From: Motacilla alba alba
Taxonomy: Eukaryota; Chordata; Aves; Passeriformes; Motacillidae
Assembly (NCBI RefSeq): GCF_015832195.1
Contig: NC_052018.1
Span: 29,044,115 to 29,108,114, forward strand
Direction of reading: 5' to 3'
DNA: 64,000 nucleotides
Both the position numbers and the translations under genes were made by a program. Below are positions 26,801 through 41,800 of the stretch, one piece after another. Numbering within the stretch: position 1 is the first letter of the stretch; the number at the start of each line of letters is the position of its first letter. The notes beneath the pieces were generated by a model. It saw only the letters and a list, made by a program, of their open reading frames with translations. It did no database searches and was not told the origin of the DNA.

Positions 26801-29800
26801 AATTCAGTATAAATTATTGTTTGGGATCATACACTGCTGTTCATATTTCTCTTATTATCAGAAGTGTTTATACCTAGAAAACAAGACTAAAGTTTCAGAG
26901 CCAGTCTGTATGAAACAATATAGTTCTGGAGATTTAACATTCCACACGACTGCCGAGGATTTCGTGACCTACCAGGTAAAGTCCACTGGAAAATTCTGTG
27001 TTGCTATGAGAAGAAAAACTATCCCTGCAAGATACAAGTGCTAATCATTGGCCCTACCTGCAAGCACATGCAGTTGAAAATATTTGCCATTTTATTGCTG
27101 ACAATCATATCTGTCTCAGATATGATAGGTCTGATTCTGCTCTCATTGGTGTAAATCTTGGATTCTTCCATCCAATTACTGATTCTTCCACCATTTACTG
27201 ATTTAGTTTTGTTTGCATGTGCATGCAGGCATTGGTACAACTGATGTGTGCAATAGGTACAGGTGGGCTTCGTGTGGAGTATCATAGATTCCAGTCAGAT
27301 TGTAAAAGTGAACTGAAAAGCCTTTAAAAGGCTTTCAGTTATTACTACAGTCTGTCTGTGGGATTTAAGCATTTTCAAAGTGAAAACTGTTGAAATAAAT
27401 GGTTAAGACCTAAGCATGAAATATTGCCATTCTTATTAAGCTTTTACATGTGAAAGCCAGGAGTGAGCTGGAGTTAATTTCATACTTGGACCTCCTTAAG
27501 AACTGGGAATACATTTCACCAGCATGTCAAATGTTGTGAAACATGGCATTTTGTGGGACAGAGAAAGACAAATGAGAAAAACATGGTACTCATTCATTCT
27601 CTGAAAGAAGTTACGCGTGGAAAAGAATTCTACTTTATGGTGCAAACTTGAAGCCATTAGCTATTACTCTACAGTGTTCAGACCCATCTGTGTAGGGAAG
27701 CAGGGACTCAGCCTTATTTTTCAATTTTTAGATGCAACTGTACCTGACTTCATAAATGGCAGATACTTATGGATATTTCTTTTAAAATGGAGTTGAAGTT
27801 TTATGGAGATGAAGTTTTATGAAGAGCTTGGGCAGAAGATCAGCATTTATATTCTTTTTAAGAGATATTTTTACAGGCTTTGAAAGCAAAATATTTCCGT
27901 GCTGTTTATGTTGTGTGTGTGTGTACTACAATAAGTTTTTACAAGAGTTGATTTAACTTAAAAATTAATAGAAAATGAAGTGTGTGGATCTGCAAGGAAG
28001 CAAAAATTATCCTTGTTTTGGTTGACAAATTTTCAAAATTATTTCTAAAAGATAGTTTAAATGCTTGCCCTTTCAGTGCTCAGGTAGACAGGCTCTTTCA
28101 AAGCAAGTCTGCATTGTTAAAGAAATTGCTGCCCTCAGTTCATGTGTATTAGTTAATAGATCTTAGATGGTGCACAGGAATTCTCAAATTTTATGCAACT
28201 CCAGAAGCAGAATAGCTAAGGTCACCTTCCAGCAGTATCCTCTTCCAGCTATCTACAATGCCATCTTTCAGATCATTTTTGTCAGATATAGAGGCTTAAA
28301 TACAGTCCAGCTAATTTTAGACATATGGATGTGTGAGGAAGATTCGTAATTCTTTGAGAAGATGGACAAATATGCCACCAAGCCCACTCTATATAAATTT
28401 CTGGTGATGCCTCTTTTCCTCCATCGGTGACAAAGTTCATCTAAGACACCTTAAAAAAAAAAAAAGAAAAAACAGATCTTAGATAAGTTGTAAAAATTAT
28501 GACAATAGTTACTTTATCATGCACAGCATTACAGCATTATAGTTCCTGACACCACTTTGGAATATAGGCCTGAAAATCGATCAGTACGATGTACTGCTCC
28601 TTTAAAGTTATTTTTCTAACTGTATTTGTATCATATTTTAACTTTACTACTAAGATGGGATGTAGACATAGATTCTCAGTCACCATTCTGTATATCATTT
28701 TTACACTCAGGAGGGACTAATAAGTATGTAGTAGAAAATGCAGAAAAATATTACAAGATAGTAAATATGTAGTCTCTTCTAACTTGGGAAGCATACTAGG
28801 TTTAGCAAGCTGTATTTTGGTCCAGAAAGCCAGTTATATTTGCAAACCTCATGAAACCCAGCATAATCCCATGAATTAGGAAAAAAGCTCAGATACTAGG
28901 TCAGATCAGAAATGTAAGAAACTGTTTCGGCTTTTGTGTCTGCCTTTGTGATTCCCGACATTACTCAATGAGGATGTGCTGCACTGAACTGAAGATAAGG
29001 ATGTGCTGCACTGAATTGAGATAGGAACATGAAAGAAAATTGTATGTAGAAGAAAATCAGAGTCTCAAGCAGATCCTGATAAGTAGATTCAGCCAGATAA
29101 AGAATGTGATTGTGTTTTTACTATGCAGTTGTGTAAGCAGCAAGGGTTGAGGTAAAACCCAAAATGTTATTGGCTGGAACTGACCAGCTGGATTAACTTT
29201 TGTGGCTGCCTTAAACAAAATAAAAATGGGAGGGCAAGGGATTTGTTTTTTTGGGAGATTGCAAGACTTTTCAGAAGACGGGGCTTTGTCAGACATTATG
29301 GAGCAGCAAATCCCGCAGCAGGATGTTCAAGATTACCTTGCCCACCTCTTTCCTGACAGAGAATGACTAGACCAGCTCTAAAGGAGAAGATCCTGAGCAG
29401 CAGCAAGCTTCCCCCTCCTATCAGCTTGTAGTCGGAACATAGCTATAATATCAGCACAAAAAACTTATATCCTGACTTCTAACCCTGAAGGGAGGATCCA
29501 CCATCCCTACCATTAAATATCTAAATGTAGACATTCCCCTTCTGAAATGGAAAAAGAGCTCTTCACATTTTGCTCCCCTATAGAGTCAATTGAGACAAAT
29601 AGCCATTTTTAGGCCATTTTTAGACATCTGCTCCAGGATTAAGTAAGTTATGTATCTCAGTGCATGTGCCTCTTTTCAGATTCCACAGAGGAAGCCAGAA
29701 TGAGTAGTTCAAACACAACCATCAAAAATATTGATGCCCTGAATTTAGTCAAATGCATCCTACTGTTTGTCGCAAACTTTCTTCTAAAACTTTTATATCT

Positions 29801-32800
29801 ATTTTTTTTTTCTGAAGGAAATGCTCAGATGTGAACAATTAAATGCTTTGCTATGTCTGGAGGAATTTTAGTTTGCAAAGGATACTTTGAGAATACCATA
29901 ATATTTACATACAAGTATTACCCAGATAAGTATAAATTTAAGGATGTGCAGATTTGCAATGTGCAAATCGGTGATTTTTATTTTATTTGGTAAGCACCCA
30001 ACAGTACTTATGTGATTATAGGCACAGGCAGGCATATTAGCACAACACAGAGTTTCTGAGGAAGACTAATCAAACATCTGGTTAATCTCCTGAACATTTC
30101 TTATATGCATGGATTAAAACTGGCTTTGCTACCTTGGCATCAAAGTGGCTTGCTCCTTCAGTTCAAAGTGTTTTGATTTTAATGAAGAGAACACTCAATA
30201 CAGTCTTTTGGAATGGTTTTTGTTCTGAAAATGTACACTGAGTGTTGTGCTCATTAAAATGAAATTACTTTGAAGTGGAGTATTGCATTCCCAGATACTT
30301 AGATGCAGAGGAAAGTTAGGAGGTTTAAATGTAGAGGAAGAAGCTGATCTGGGAAGCATATCTCCAGGAAAAGTAATTAATCTCTTTATTGGGAAAAAAA
30401 ATGGATGAAGAAGTAGATACCTGCAAAGAGACTTGCATTGTTAGCTTTGTGGAAGAAGAAAGAATGGTTCTTTGAAGGGAACTATGGTTAGTGTAGTGTG
30501 AGCAGAAATGGAAAAGACTGAAAGAAGACAAAGACTATAAAAATTATAAAATTAAGAACATGCAAATACAGGCAATAGAAACATTTATTAAGGGGGCTGG
30601 GGTGGGGAAATGTCATGTGCTTTACAAGAACGGGAAGAAATGGACCTCACAAATTATTTGTCACGTAAAGAACTGGAATTCTCTTTCCAGATTCTTATCT
30701 TCTTTATTTTTCTGTCTCAGATTCTGCTGTGAGGTTTTTATGTGTAGTAAGTTGATTGTGTGACCAAAATAATCCTTCTGTATTCATTTATGAGAGCTCT
30801 TAATACATTCAAAGATAGTCAACTCTGTAGGTCCTTGGCCAAATCACTGACAGGGGACTTAAGGAAGAAAATAACTGTTACAGCTGAGAAAATAAAGGGA
30901 TATGTTTAAGATAGTGAAGTGCAAAGAAAAATTAAAGATAGGTAAAGATAAAGAGCACAAAAAAGATAGTAAGAAAAAGGTGGGAAATAAGACAGAAATG
31001 GAGAAAAAACAAAATGACGGTATCAGGAAGAATGAGATAAAAGCAGCAGGGAAGGAACAAGATCTAAAATAATAATAATAAAATCCCCAAACCAGGAAAA
31101 GAAGGGGAAAAAATATAAAGTTAAAATAGTCAATCTCATCAATAAAGTACCAGAACACCAGGCAGGAAAAAAAGCAAAATGTTGTGAAGTCATTTTGATT
31201 TATGACATGAGAAGTAAAAAAAGAGAGAACAAAAATATAGAGATGAGCACCACAGGAATTTCTTCTTTATCATGTTTCCACATAGCATTTATTTTCAGGC
31301 ATTCTGTATCTCAGATTTCTATCCCTCCCATTCCTCATTTCATTCTTCAATAAGCTGTGGAGACAGCTCTTGCCAATTTTGTGACTCTCAGTAAAATGAA
31401 GTCTAGCCCTGTAATGACTCTCTCTTTCTTTCACTTGAGTGAGTAGGTCCCAGAGTCCTCTGACTTCAGAAATTGATGCAGCTTATTTTCAGGTTATCTT
31501 ACAGAAGTGGGGGTAGAATCAGGCAGAGTTTATTGTAGTGACTGAAGATGTGAAGAACTGAAGTTTTAGTCAGTCTTGTAAAATGCAGCATGTATTGCAG
31601 ACTTCATATTATCACTGCCTATTTAACTAGTGCTGCATTTTCCCTCAAAGCAGAAACACAAAGCAAGAGGTCTTGGTTGATTGATTAAATAAATATGCAG
31701 GCTGCCCTATAAAAACAGGGAGCAACAGGCCACAATAATTGGTAAGAATACTTTTAAAGTGAGATCTTTGAAGTTACGTTTATGCTGTGTATTGGCGTAC
31801 TAAATTTGCTAGCATGTTTTAAAGACTTAAAATTTCCATGGTAAATTCTTTTTTTTTGTGAAAATTTGCTGGCTTTATGTCTAGCTTATGTTATGAACTA
31901 GTAGCCAACAACCTTCTATTCAAAAACTAGAGTGTTTTTCAGTTATATATATAAAAAAGGCGTTTAAGATCAAAAACATCTCTCCATGTTTCACCTTTAT
32001 ATTTCTGAGGGCCAAATAAGATTTTTCTTAACTTTTGTTCTGGAAAAAAATCCTCCTCAGGCTAAGATCTTGTGTGTCAAATCTCATCTCAGACCGAATT
32101 ATAAACTGCTGATAATAAGACATTATATTAATGGAAGCATGGTTATAGCCCTCTCTCTATAATATGGTATCTCTGGTTTCAATTATGCTTTGCACAATGA
32201 AATATATCTTTAGGAGTATCTGATGTAATTAATCAGATAGTGGTGTAATGCAGAGTAGAATAAGGAAAAAAACAGGCATTTGTCATTTTACAGACATGGA
32301 GAGGGATTTTATTAGTCTTTTAGTAGGAGCAGCTCTTTCCTGGTGCCAGCGGATTAGTGTGTGCTGGTGTATGGAAATTATTCTTCGAAATTCTATTTTT
32401 GTCCCTCAGCAGAGTTTAAAGTTGTTCTGGAATTACACAGAGAAGCTATACATGATTAGCACAAAGTAAATTTGATTTAAAACAAATTACTACCACAAAT
32501 CTCTTTTCCCAGAGTTTTATTTTGGCTGTGGTATGAAGGGTACAGGACTTTTTCTACATAAAATGGGTTTTATGAATTAAGATTAAAAAGCCATAGAAAT
32601 CAGAGATGGAAAATTCTTGTTAGATCATCTTTTCTATCAATGCAAGAACACTCTACAGTATATTTCTCTAAAACATAGTCAAACTTCCCTTTCAAGACTA
32701 GAGTGAAGGGCTTCCATTGTTTCCCTCAGCAACTATTGCATAGTTACATAAACTTATTTTTTTCCCAAAACCAATTCTGATTTTTTTCCAGGTTTTTCCC

Positions 32801-35800
32801 ATACCAGTTTTGTTTATCAGTGTTTATATCCTTCTAAAGTTCTGTGCAAGCTTCTTCCAGAGACAAAATTACACAAATCTGCATCACTCTTTTATCCTTT
32901 CCTCCTAAAAGTACTTTTTCCTGCTACTTTTCTCTGAAATTTCCCCAGTTTATGGGCATGATTTGGCTTCTTACAGGGTAGAGCAGCAATGCATACCTGT
33001 CACTCGAGTTGACAGAGAAGTCTATCACACGCCTGCTTAAATTGATCTCTTTTTTATAGCATTTGTAATTGTACCTGGGTTGAAGCCTACCCATACCCCT
33101 AATTTTTTTCAGAATTACACCAGCTAACTCCCAGCCACTGACTAATTGCATGGATCTTCAGGTTTTTATACACTCCCTTTATTACTGACCCTTGCAGTTC
33201 TCCAGCATTTGGGGCTTTTAGCTTGGAGACCAGATGAGTGAGGAGCAATTAGGAGACTATAATTCATATCTCCTATAATATCAAAAAGAGGAACATCAAT
33301 GAAATGTCAAAGGGATAAACAACATAATTTCCTTTGTCATGTTTTACATATTTATATTGTGGAATTCACTGCCCCAGCACCCTTTAGATTTCAGAATAAG
33401 CTCCTCCCAAGAAAATTCTTAAACTACTGAAGACTTAAAGAAGGTATTGTGGTAGAAATGTGATTTTATATTTGTCGTTCTCTATATCATTCCTGAAACA
33501 TCATAGCAGGACCTGGTCAAATACAAAATACTAAATGAGGCAAACCATAGATAATATCCTTTACAGTTTTTTGTTATTTGTATTCTTTTAACATTAATAT
33601 TCAAGAGAATCTCCAACTGATCCTTGGGAAAAACCTACCAAGTTTCAGTGTAATTTTTGTGTTGCTAAAATAATTCACAGTTTTGCAGGTGAATAAAGGG
33701 ATCAGCTTTTTGGACAGAAACATATTGCTGTGCCTAGTTCAGCAGCTCATTTGACACAAGAAAATTTCCCCCCTTACTCCACTCAGTTGCCTTTTGCCAG
33801 TTTAATATGTAAAATGAGCTAGATGGTTGATTTCTGAAAGCGTTTAGGTATGTGTGGAAAATTCAATTTTCGTCAGCCAAAAGAGACATAACAAACTTCA
33901 TATAAGAGAAAAAGAATATATGCAGTCACAATTAATGCAATTATTTTCATGGCTGTTATGCATCATACAGAAACTAGAACAATTGAGTAAAATTTCAACT
34001 TCCAATTGAGACTGAAGGGAAACTCCTTCATCCTTGTAAGTTTCCCAATGACTTAATGCTTCTGAATACGTTCCCCCTCTCAAAAAAATAACACTGCTGT
34101 CATTTCAGGACTACAACATAGCAGCCAGGAGGACCTGATCGTGTACCTAGTGGTGTCAGTGACAATATTGCAAATAACTTTCCATGGTTCAGGATCACAT
34201 TCATAACCAGCATACTTCGGCTTTCAAAACTTTGCTGCTCCTGTGGCAGTTACACACATTTTATGTTTTATGCTTGGGCAGCACTTGTGATGTATTTCAT
34301 TGTATGCAGCCACACAAAAAACGTGAAGCACAAGCACAGAACAGATCTTCCTTATCATATAACTTTAAAATAAAAGGTTTTGTTATAGGTTCTTGTTGAG
34401 CCCTAGAAAAATCCTCACTGAGAAAAACCTGTGTTATATGATATGTTGGTCATAACTGGTGTGAACTTACAGCAGAATTGCAATACTTACCTCTCTCTGA
34501 CAGTAGCACAACTGAATATTTGCAGTCTGTTATAGTTATATATTTTCACCATGTAAACAGTGATAGAGTTGTCTGGGTGCTAAACCTAATAATCCAGCTA
34601 TGCCAGGAATATTTTCACTGCAGTCAAGTGCACAAAGCAATATACAAATGTTTCAATTTTACAAATCACAGTACCTAGCCAACTGAACTTTTTTCCCTAA
34701 ATTTGCTATATTTTTACTTAGTATTCATTGGTATCAGGTTTATTACTGAACTATAACTTAAAAATAGCTTTTTCAGACATTTTTCAAAGTTACTTCTGTA
34801 GATTTCACTGCATTATCTGTTGTACATGTTTCTTATTTTGTAGCTGCTGAGCCTTTTTTAGTGGTAGATGTGGTCTAATTGTACCTTAAAAGTAGATCAT
34901 TCCTCATCACAAGTGCATAGATTCTCTTTAAATCAGGCCTTGATGATTAGAGATAGCTTCTCCAAAGCTTAATTTGTTGGTTGTTTTAACCTAGACTGTT
35001 CTTTTATAGAGCCTCAGAACCCTTCAGGCATCAGAGTGTGGACAGTGTTGCAGTAATATTCCTTATATTATTGTGGATTGGAGCATTAAAATTTTACTAC
35101 AAAACCAGGCAACATGTCACAAAGTGGTATAATCAAGGACTCAGAGACCAAACATCTTCCACTTTTTACAGCTGGAAGACTTGTAAAATATTTCCTTTCA
35201 ATTTCAGGAAAACAAATCAGCTTACGAAAACCTGCAGATTTGTTAAACCAAATAAAATCAAAATCAGAAACACTCTTCCTCTTGACTTAGTGAGTTTGAT
35301 TCTTCTTCACTGAAGAAATTAAATGCAGTGTGAAAATGTTTCTTCACCATAACTTAAAGCCATCATACCCCATCATAAAAATTAGAGTTAAGCTTCAGCA
35401 ACAAGACTTTATGGGTTTGGGAGTACTTTTTTCTTCTTTAACCCTCCTTCCTGAAGATGAATGTATCTTTTTTTTCATTCTCAATTTTTTTGCATTCTTT
35501 TCAGCTCTCACAACCTAGCTTCTTCCTTCCACATCTCTTTAATCTATTGCAAGTCATTTAATTTCCAACTTTAAAAGAAAAAAATATATTTTTATCCCTT
35601 CTTTATAATATTTCTGCTTCTTTTTGATATAATTTGACTTTATAATTGATTTCTTTTTGGATCTAAAAAATTCTGTGCTAAATTATTTGTAACATGTCTA
35701 AGCAATCATATTCTGTTGCATTTTATACAAGTGATTACTTCACTAGTAAATCATTCTTGCTTTATATCAGATGCTTTGAATCAGATTTGTCATAAGTTTA

Positions 35801-38800
35801 AAACAAAGTCATTGCTTTCTCCATTCAGATTGCCATTGCAAACAAACAAGCTGAAGCTGTGGCTTCGGCTTGATTTTGCTGTCATTTATTCCATTAAAAT
35901 CAATGGAGTTGTACCAATGTAAGCCTGATGTAGGAAAGAATCAATTTCTGTAAACCTATAAAAAGTCTAAATCATAGATATGTATAGGTACCTGTGTAAA
36001 AATGTATAAATATGATGATAATTTTCAAATACCACAGAAAGTACAGAAATATTTTATACGCCAACAGGTTCAATTGCATGCAAATAACATGCACATTATG
36101 CATCCCACTGAAATGCATTCTGGTTTATTTCAGAGAAAATATGATGATACTGGTCTAATAAACTATGCAAAGTCACACATTACTCATAAATTATCAAGAT
36201 AAAAATCTCTATCTTCTTACAAAATACCTAATATATACCTGATAGGAAAAAAATAATGTTATTTAGACTCATTAATATGATTTTAATAGTCCCCTTGTTA
36301 ATAAAACCTCTTTTTTCTTTTTTTTTACTGCTTAATAGAGAAGAAAATCACGTTATTCGGACCTTGACTTTGAAGTAAGTTTTACTGAATTATTCCTGAA
36401 TATTAAAAGTATTTTCCTAAAAGTAAATGTGAAGTGTTCATTTTAGCAGATTTTAGCCTTCTGGCATAGTAAATGCGATAGGGTTGTTCAATTGGTACTG
36501 TACAAAACATTACGAACAATTCATTAAAACTACTTTGGTGCAACTTGTTTGCAAAATATTCTGAGATCAGACTGTCATATTGCAATATTAACCATCATGA
36601 TTTCAGTTTTTAAATTCTTTGCCTTTTCATTTTCATCTGGGTTTGGTTTTTTTGATTTTTTTTTCTCTTTTTTTTGGCTGGCTCTCTACTTACTGAACAC
36701 TTTTATAGGACAGGCTAAATCACAGCAGAAGTTTGCTTTGCTCAAGAGATTTTCAATAATTTCTTTTATCTTTCTTCAATACTACTTTACTGATATATGA
36801 TTTTTACATCCAAGCAGTGATTATGAATGTGTCAAATTTTGAATGACATAGTGCTGCAGGTGTCAAAGCTTATGGATCACATGCTATATAAAAAATTAAG
36901 TTCATGTAAGGTTCTTTAGGTTGGATATGCATAATTTCCGACTTAGATCCTGTTGAGTGAGAAGGTTTAGTTGTGTTCATTAATGACCACTTTGTTCTCA
37001 GTCAATACAATTAAGTCTCTTAGAGATTTGTTTGAAGTTTTTTTCTCTGATTTCCACCAGAAGGAATACAGCAGTTAGTTTTCAAGGGGCTGTTCATAAT
37101 TTGAGGTTTTCACATAGGTTGTCTATTCATGCATAGAAGTAGTTTGATATAATACATTTTGTGTGTCTCCAAAGAAACTGAACAATTATATTTGTATAGA
37201 ACCTAAAGATTGTGGACTAAAATTTGAAAGCCTGTGATCAGCACATACCAGCTATAACTCAAAAACTCCCTGGATTGCAATTACCCTAAATATGCTTTAG
37301 GATTTTTAGGATGCATAGGAAGGAAGAAGAAATACATGAAACAATAGCAAAATTCTGATGAGCAAGCAACTCTAAAATTAAATTCAATCAGAAGTTTTGT
37401 AACTGTAATGATAGAAAGAATTCTAAACTTTAGCGGTTTTGTCATTGAAAACTAGAAATATTACAATGAGAGCATTCTCTGTGGCAACAGATACTAGAAC
37501 ATTCTTCCTGTCACTCAGGAACATAATCCAAGACCAAACAAACACCAACAGTGAGGTACATATTCTGCTCTCAAGAAACAGGATTCCTCATTATATATTT
37601 TCTCTTGACTCACACGGTTTTGCTGACTCACAGAATGGGTCATGTTGGAAGGAACCACAGAATGGGTCATGTGGTCCAACCTCACTGCTCAGGCAGGGTC
37701 ACCCTAGAGCACATGGCACAGGATTGTGCCCAGATGGCTCTTGAATAGCTCCAGTGAGCGAGACTCCACACCCTCTCTGGACACTCTGTGCCAGTGCAAA
37801 GCCACCTGCACAACAAAATATCTTCCTCATATTTAGGTGGAACTTCCTGTGCATCAGTTTCTGCCCTTTACCTCTTGACCTGTTGTTTGGCACCACTGGG
37901 AAGAGCCTGGAAACTTCCTCAACACCGCTTTTCAGATAATGATGGGCTCAGATTATGATGATAAGATCCACTCTCAGTTGTCTGTTTTCAAGGCTGATCA
38001 AGCCCAATTCTCTCAATCTTTCCTCAAAAGAGAGATGCTCCAATCCCTTAATCATCTTTGTTGCCCTCCACTGGACCTGTTCCAGGAGCTCCATGTCCCT
38101 ATTACACTGAGGAGCCCAGAACTGGACTCAGCACTCCAGATGTGGCCTCCCAGGGCTGAGTAGAGGGGCAGGATCACATCCCTCAACCTGCTGGCAATGC
38201 TCTTCCTAATGCGCCCCAGGACAACATTGGCCTTCTTGGCCACAAGGGCACTTCGGGCTCATGGAGAACTTGTTATCCATGCTTCTTTTTCCATGTTGTC
38301 CATGGACACCCAGGTTCTTCTCTGCAGAGCTGCTTTCCAGCAGGTCAGCACCAGGCTTGTCCTGGTGCAGGGGATTGTTCTTCTCCAGGTGCAGGATCCT
38401 GCGCTTTCATCTCTTAAATTTCAGACAGTTCTCTGCCCACTCTGTGTCCTGGTCCTTCTGAAGGGCTGCACAGACCTCTGGGGTATCAGCCACTGATCCC
38501 AGCTGTGTGTTATTGTTTATTTACACCTTTTTCTTAACTTGTTTGCAAAATTGCTGTTCCATGGCCTAGTATTTTTAGAATTACTATTAAAATGCAGGAA
38601 AATACATTTTTGTAAAAAGTAAAGGATGGGACCACTGGGAGTGAGGTGCTGAGGAACTGAGAGCATCAGCAATACTGTGCCAGTTGCTACTGTGTTTTAC
38701 AAGTATTGATGCAGACTAACCCCATTTCACCCCCCAGCTTTATGATTTTTCTGATTAAGTCTGTGGACTTTTCTGTATCCCTACACATAGCATGGCTGTC

Positions 38801-41800
38801 TAAGGTATAATAAAATTAAAAAGCAAAAAAATGTTGAAATGATGTGGTGTGGCCAAAATGCTGCTCTTTGGATACCCCAAAGCAGCTTGACTGCAAAATG
38901 GAATACAGTCTGGAGGTAAGATCAAGCCAAAGGGATTGAACATACTACTTAAATGTTTAACACTTTCTCTGCTTTGTCTGTGACCAGTGCCAGCTGGCAC
39001 TCTCTGAGACAATGCCTTTCCATATTTCTGAGGATTCCAAATCATAAAATGACATGGATGTGGTTCAGAAGATAACAAATGTTAAGTATGCAGTGTGGAC
39101 AAGGGTGGGACAAGTTTGGCTACTTCTGTCCTTTTCCTTTTAACACTCTCTCTGCAGTCTCTACACCCTCAACCTTTCACACGTGTCTCTATATACATTC
39201 AAGACAAATACTCCAGCTATGTCTATCTTAATAAATTAGACATTTGAGGGAATATACCTGGGTGCCAAAAATGCCAGCTTTTAAATGGATTCATTTTTAG
39301 AAAGACTTTCACTGTTTTTGTCTGGACCACCCCTGTCCCTCCAAGAAGTTCTTGTGTGTCATTAAGGAACTCATTTCAATCTGGGTACCATTCACAATAG
39401 ACAATTTGCTTTTAGACTAAGAGAATTTAATAGAGTTTAGTATTCATGGAGACCATTCCATGTTAGATGTTGCCAGAGAATAGTCTTGGACATGTTTGAC
39501 TCATGGTTTCATATTAAAAAAAAAAAAGAAAAAAAAAAAAGAAAAGATTATTCTAGTGGCTTCCACTGGAACATTCACCTTAATATAAATAATTTGAAAG
39601 AAAAACAATAAAAATAAATTAAAAAAAAAAAAAAAAAAAGAGAAAGGCCATTTTTCTCCAAGAGCCACAGAAGAAACACAAAGCCAGCTGCTATGCAATG
39701 TGAACACAACTAGACTAAGAATATGTAACATCACAAAATACTCCCTGTCTCTGTTATCCTCAATATATGCAGAAATACAGATGTCATTTTAAGAGCCCTT
39801 GCAATGGATTATAAATGATGAAAGTCCTGTTTCTGTGTGGGTTCTGTTATAGAAAATGTGTCTCAGTCAAAAGAAAGGGAGAGAGAAAAGGATGGCATCA
39901 AAACTTTCATGCACTTACCATAGATCACAAGGTGGTTAGAGAGGGGGGTATCAAAACTGGGCACCTCTACCTTGTTTTCCCTTTTTAAATAGCTTGCCAT
40001 TATACTCTTAAATTATCCTTTCACATAGGAAAAAAAAAAAAAAAAGACAGAGTGGAACAAACAGGGCTTAGTCTGTCAGCAGGAAGTATACATAATAGTT
40101 TCTGCCACATAAATACTATCCACGGATAGATTTTGTAAAACACAGACTAGTCTAGTTGAACTTTGAAGTTTGCTAAATGAACAGTCAACATAAAACAACT
40201 TTACAGCTCTTTTCTTGCTATTAATAAAGATAAGTTTGGACTCATTTATGCAGTCTGGTGTCCAAAACATGAGCAAAATTATTGGTCTGGACATTTTGGA
40301 TCCTTGCTGCCACAGGCTGTGCTAACCCCAGCTAAGTGCCCTCCAACTCCTGTCATTTTTTCCCTACAGCAGGACAGGTAGCTTTTTCATTAAGTCTCAG
40401 CACTAACAGTTAGCTGTCAGATCAAATAAAATTCATTCTAATTATGTTGAACAGAAATACAGATGCTGTCGAAAGTCCCAGGAGGGCTTTATAATAGGTG
40501 AGAGCTGGCAGTTACAAAAACATACAGGAGAGCTAAATAGTACTATTGGCATGCATTTTAGGATTCAAGATCACAATTACCTCTACATTCTGTGAGACAC
40601 TCTGACTTTTGGATTTCCCCAGTCACCCAACTCTCTTATTTCTATCAGCCATTCATTGGATCTACTCTGTTAACAACATTTATGCCTTATAATTCAGAAA
40701 ATGCCTTATTACCCTGATCGCCAGGATTCAAGTCATCTCCACCTCTGAGAGAGAGCAAGGATACCCAGAAGTATGAATACTAGACTGTCTTCTTTCCTTT
40801 CCATAGATCAGTAGACTTGCACCAACAATAATGCTAAACTGATCACTGGTTGCTGGAGCTGCATTCTTTCAGAATATCATCTGCCATAGCTATTTATTAC
40901 AATACTACTATAACTCACAAAAGTTTAAAATCATTGTCCTACTAACCTGAAGACATCTCTTTAAGGCAAAGGTAAAAAAAAATATGCCTGCAGGTAAAAA
41001 TTATTTCCTGTTACCAAGTCTGGCAACTGATCATACCTATAACATCTTGAAACAACAGCATGTTTCCATTAGAGGGCTGGGAAGGCATTCCCCCATCTGT
41101 TCTTTCAACTTAGCTGCTTTGTTCAAGATTTGAGAGAGAACATTTTTAACTGCAACAATGAAGAAAATCTCCAAGGCAAATTAGATGACCTGGTAGTGGT
41201 GATGATGATGATGATGATGATATTGATGTTGTTATTTATGAGACTGACCACAAATCATAGAATCACTGAAAGCTTGGGTTGAAAGGGGCCTTAAAAGTCT
41301 TCTAGGCAAAGCCCGAGCCACTGGCAGGAACACCTTTCACTAGACCAGGCTGAGCCTCATCCAACTTGGCCTTTAACATTTCTAGTAATGGGGCATCCGC
41401 AACTTCTCTGGCTGCCTGTTGCAGTGTCTCATCACCTTCATCATAAAATTCTTTTTTCTATATCTAATCTGAACCTACTCTCTTTCAGCTTAAAGCCATC
41501 ACCACTTGTCCTATCTCTATATGTTCTTGTACAAAGTCCTTCTCCAGCTTTCTTGCAAGCCCCCCTGAGGTAGTATAAGGCTGCCATATGATCTCCCCAA
41601 AACCTTCTCATCTCTGTTAGAGATGAACAGCCCCAATTCTCTCAGTCGGAATTCTTAGGAGAGGTCCTCCAGCCCTCTGATCACCTTTGTCACCTTCCAC
41701 TACGCTCACTCCAACATGAACCTTTTGTTGGGAGCCCCAAAGCTGAATACAGTACTGCAGGTGGGGTGTCATTAAATACTCATGAGTATATTTGTCTTCA

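Larger units (their letters stand above)
26704..36338 (+). other. ADGRB3: ADGRB3 9.6 kb intron
   Basis: The largest intron in the window. It holds the candidate cassette exon (26862-26975), the possible intronic poly(A) signal (26759) and a 27-bp tandem duplication (28971). The rest is AT-rich sequence without recognisable repeats or coding potential. Confidence 0.85.

Noticed and set aside
39501..39734. Processed pseudogene suggested by A-rich tracts
   Set aside because: No coding sequence or target duplication is seen upstream of either tract. They are simple low-complexity runs.
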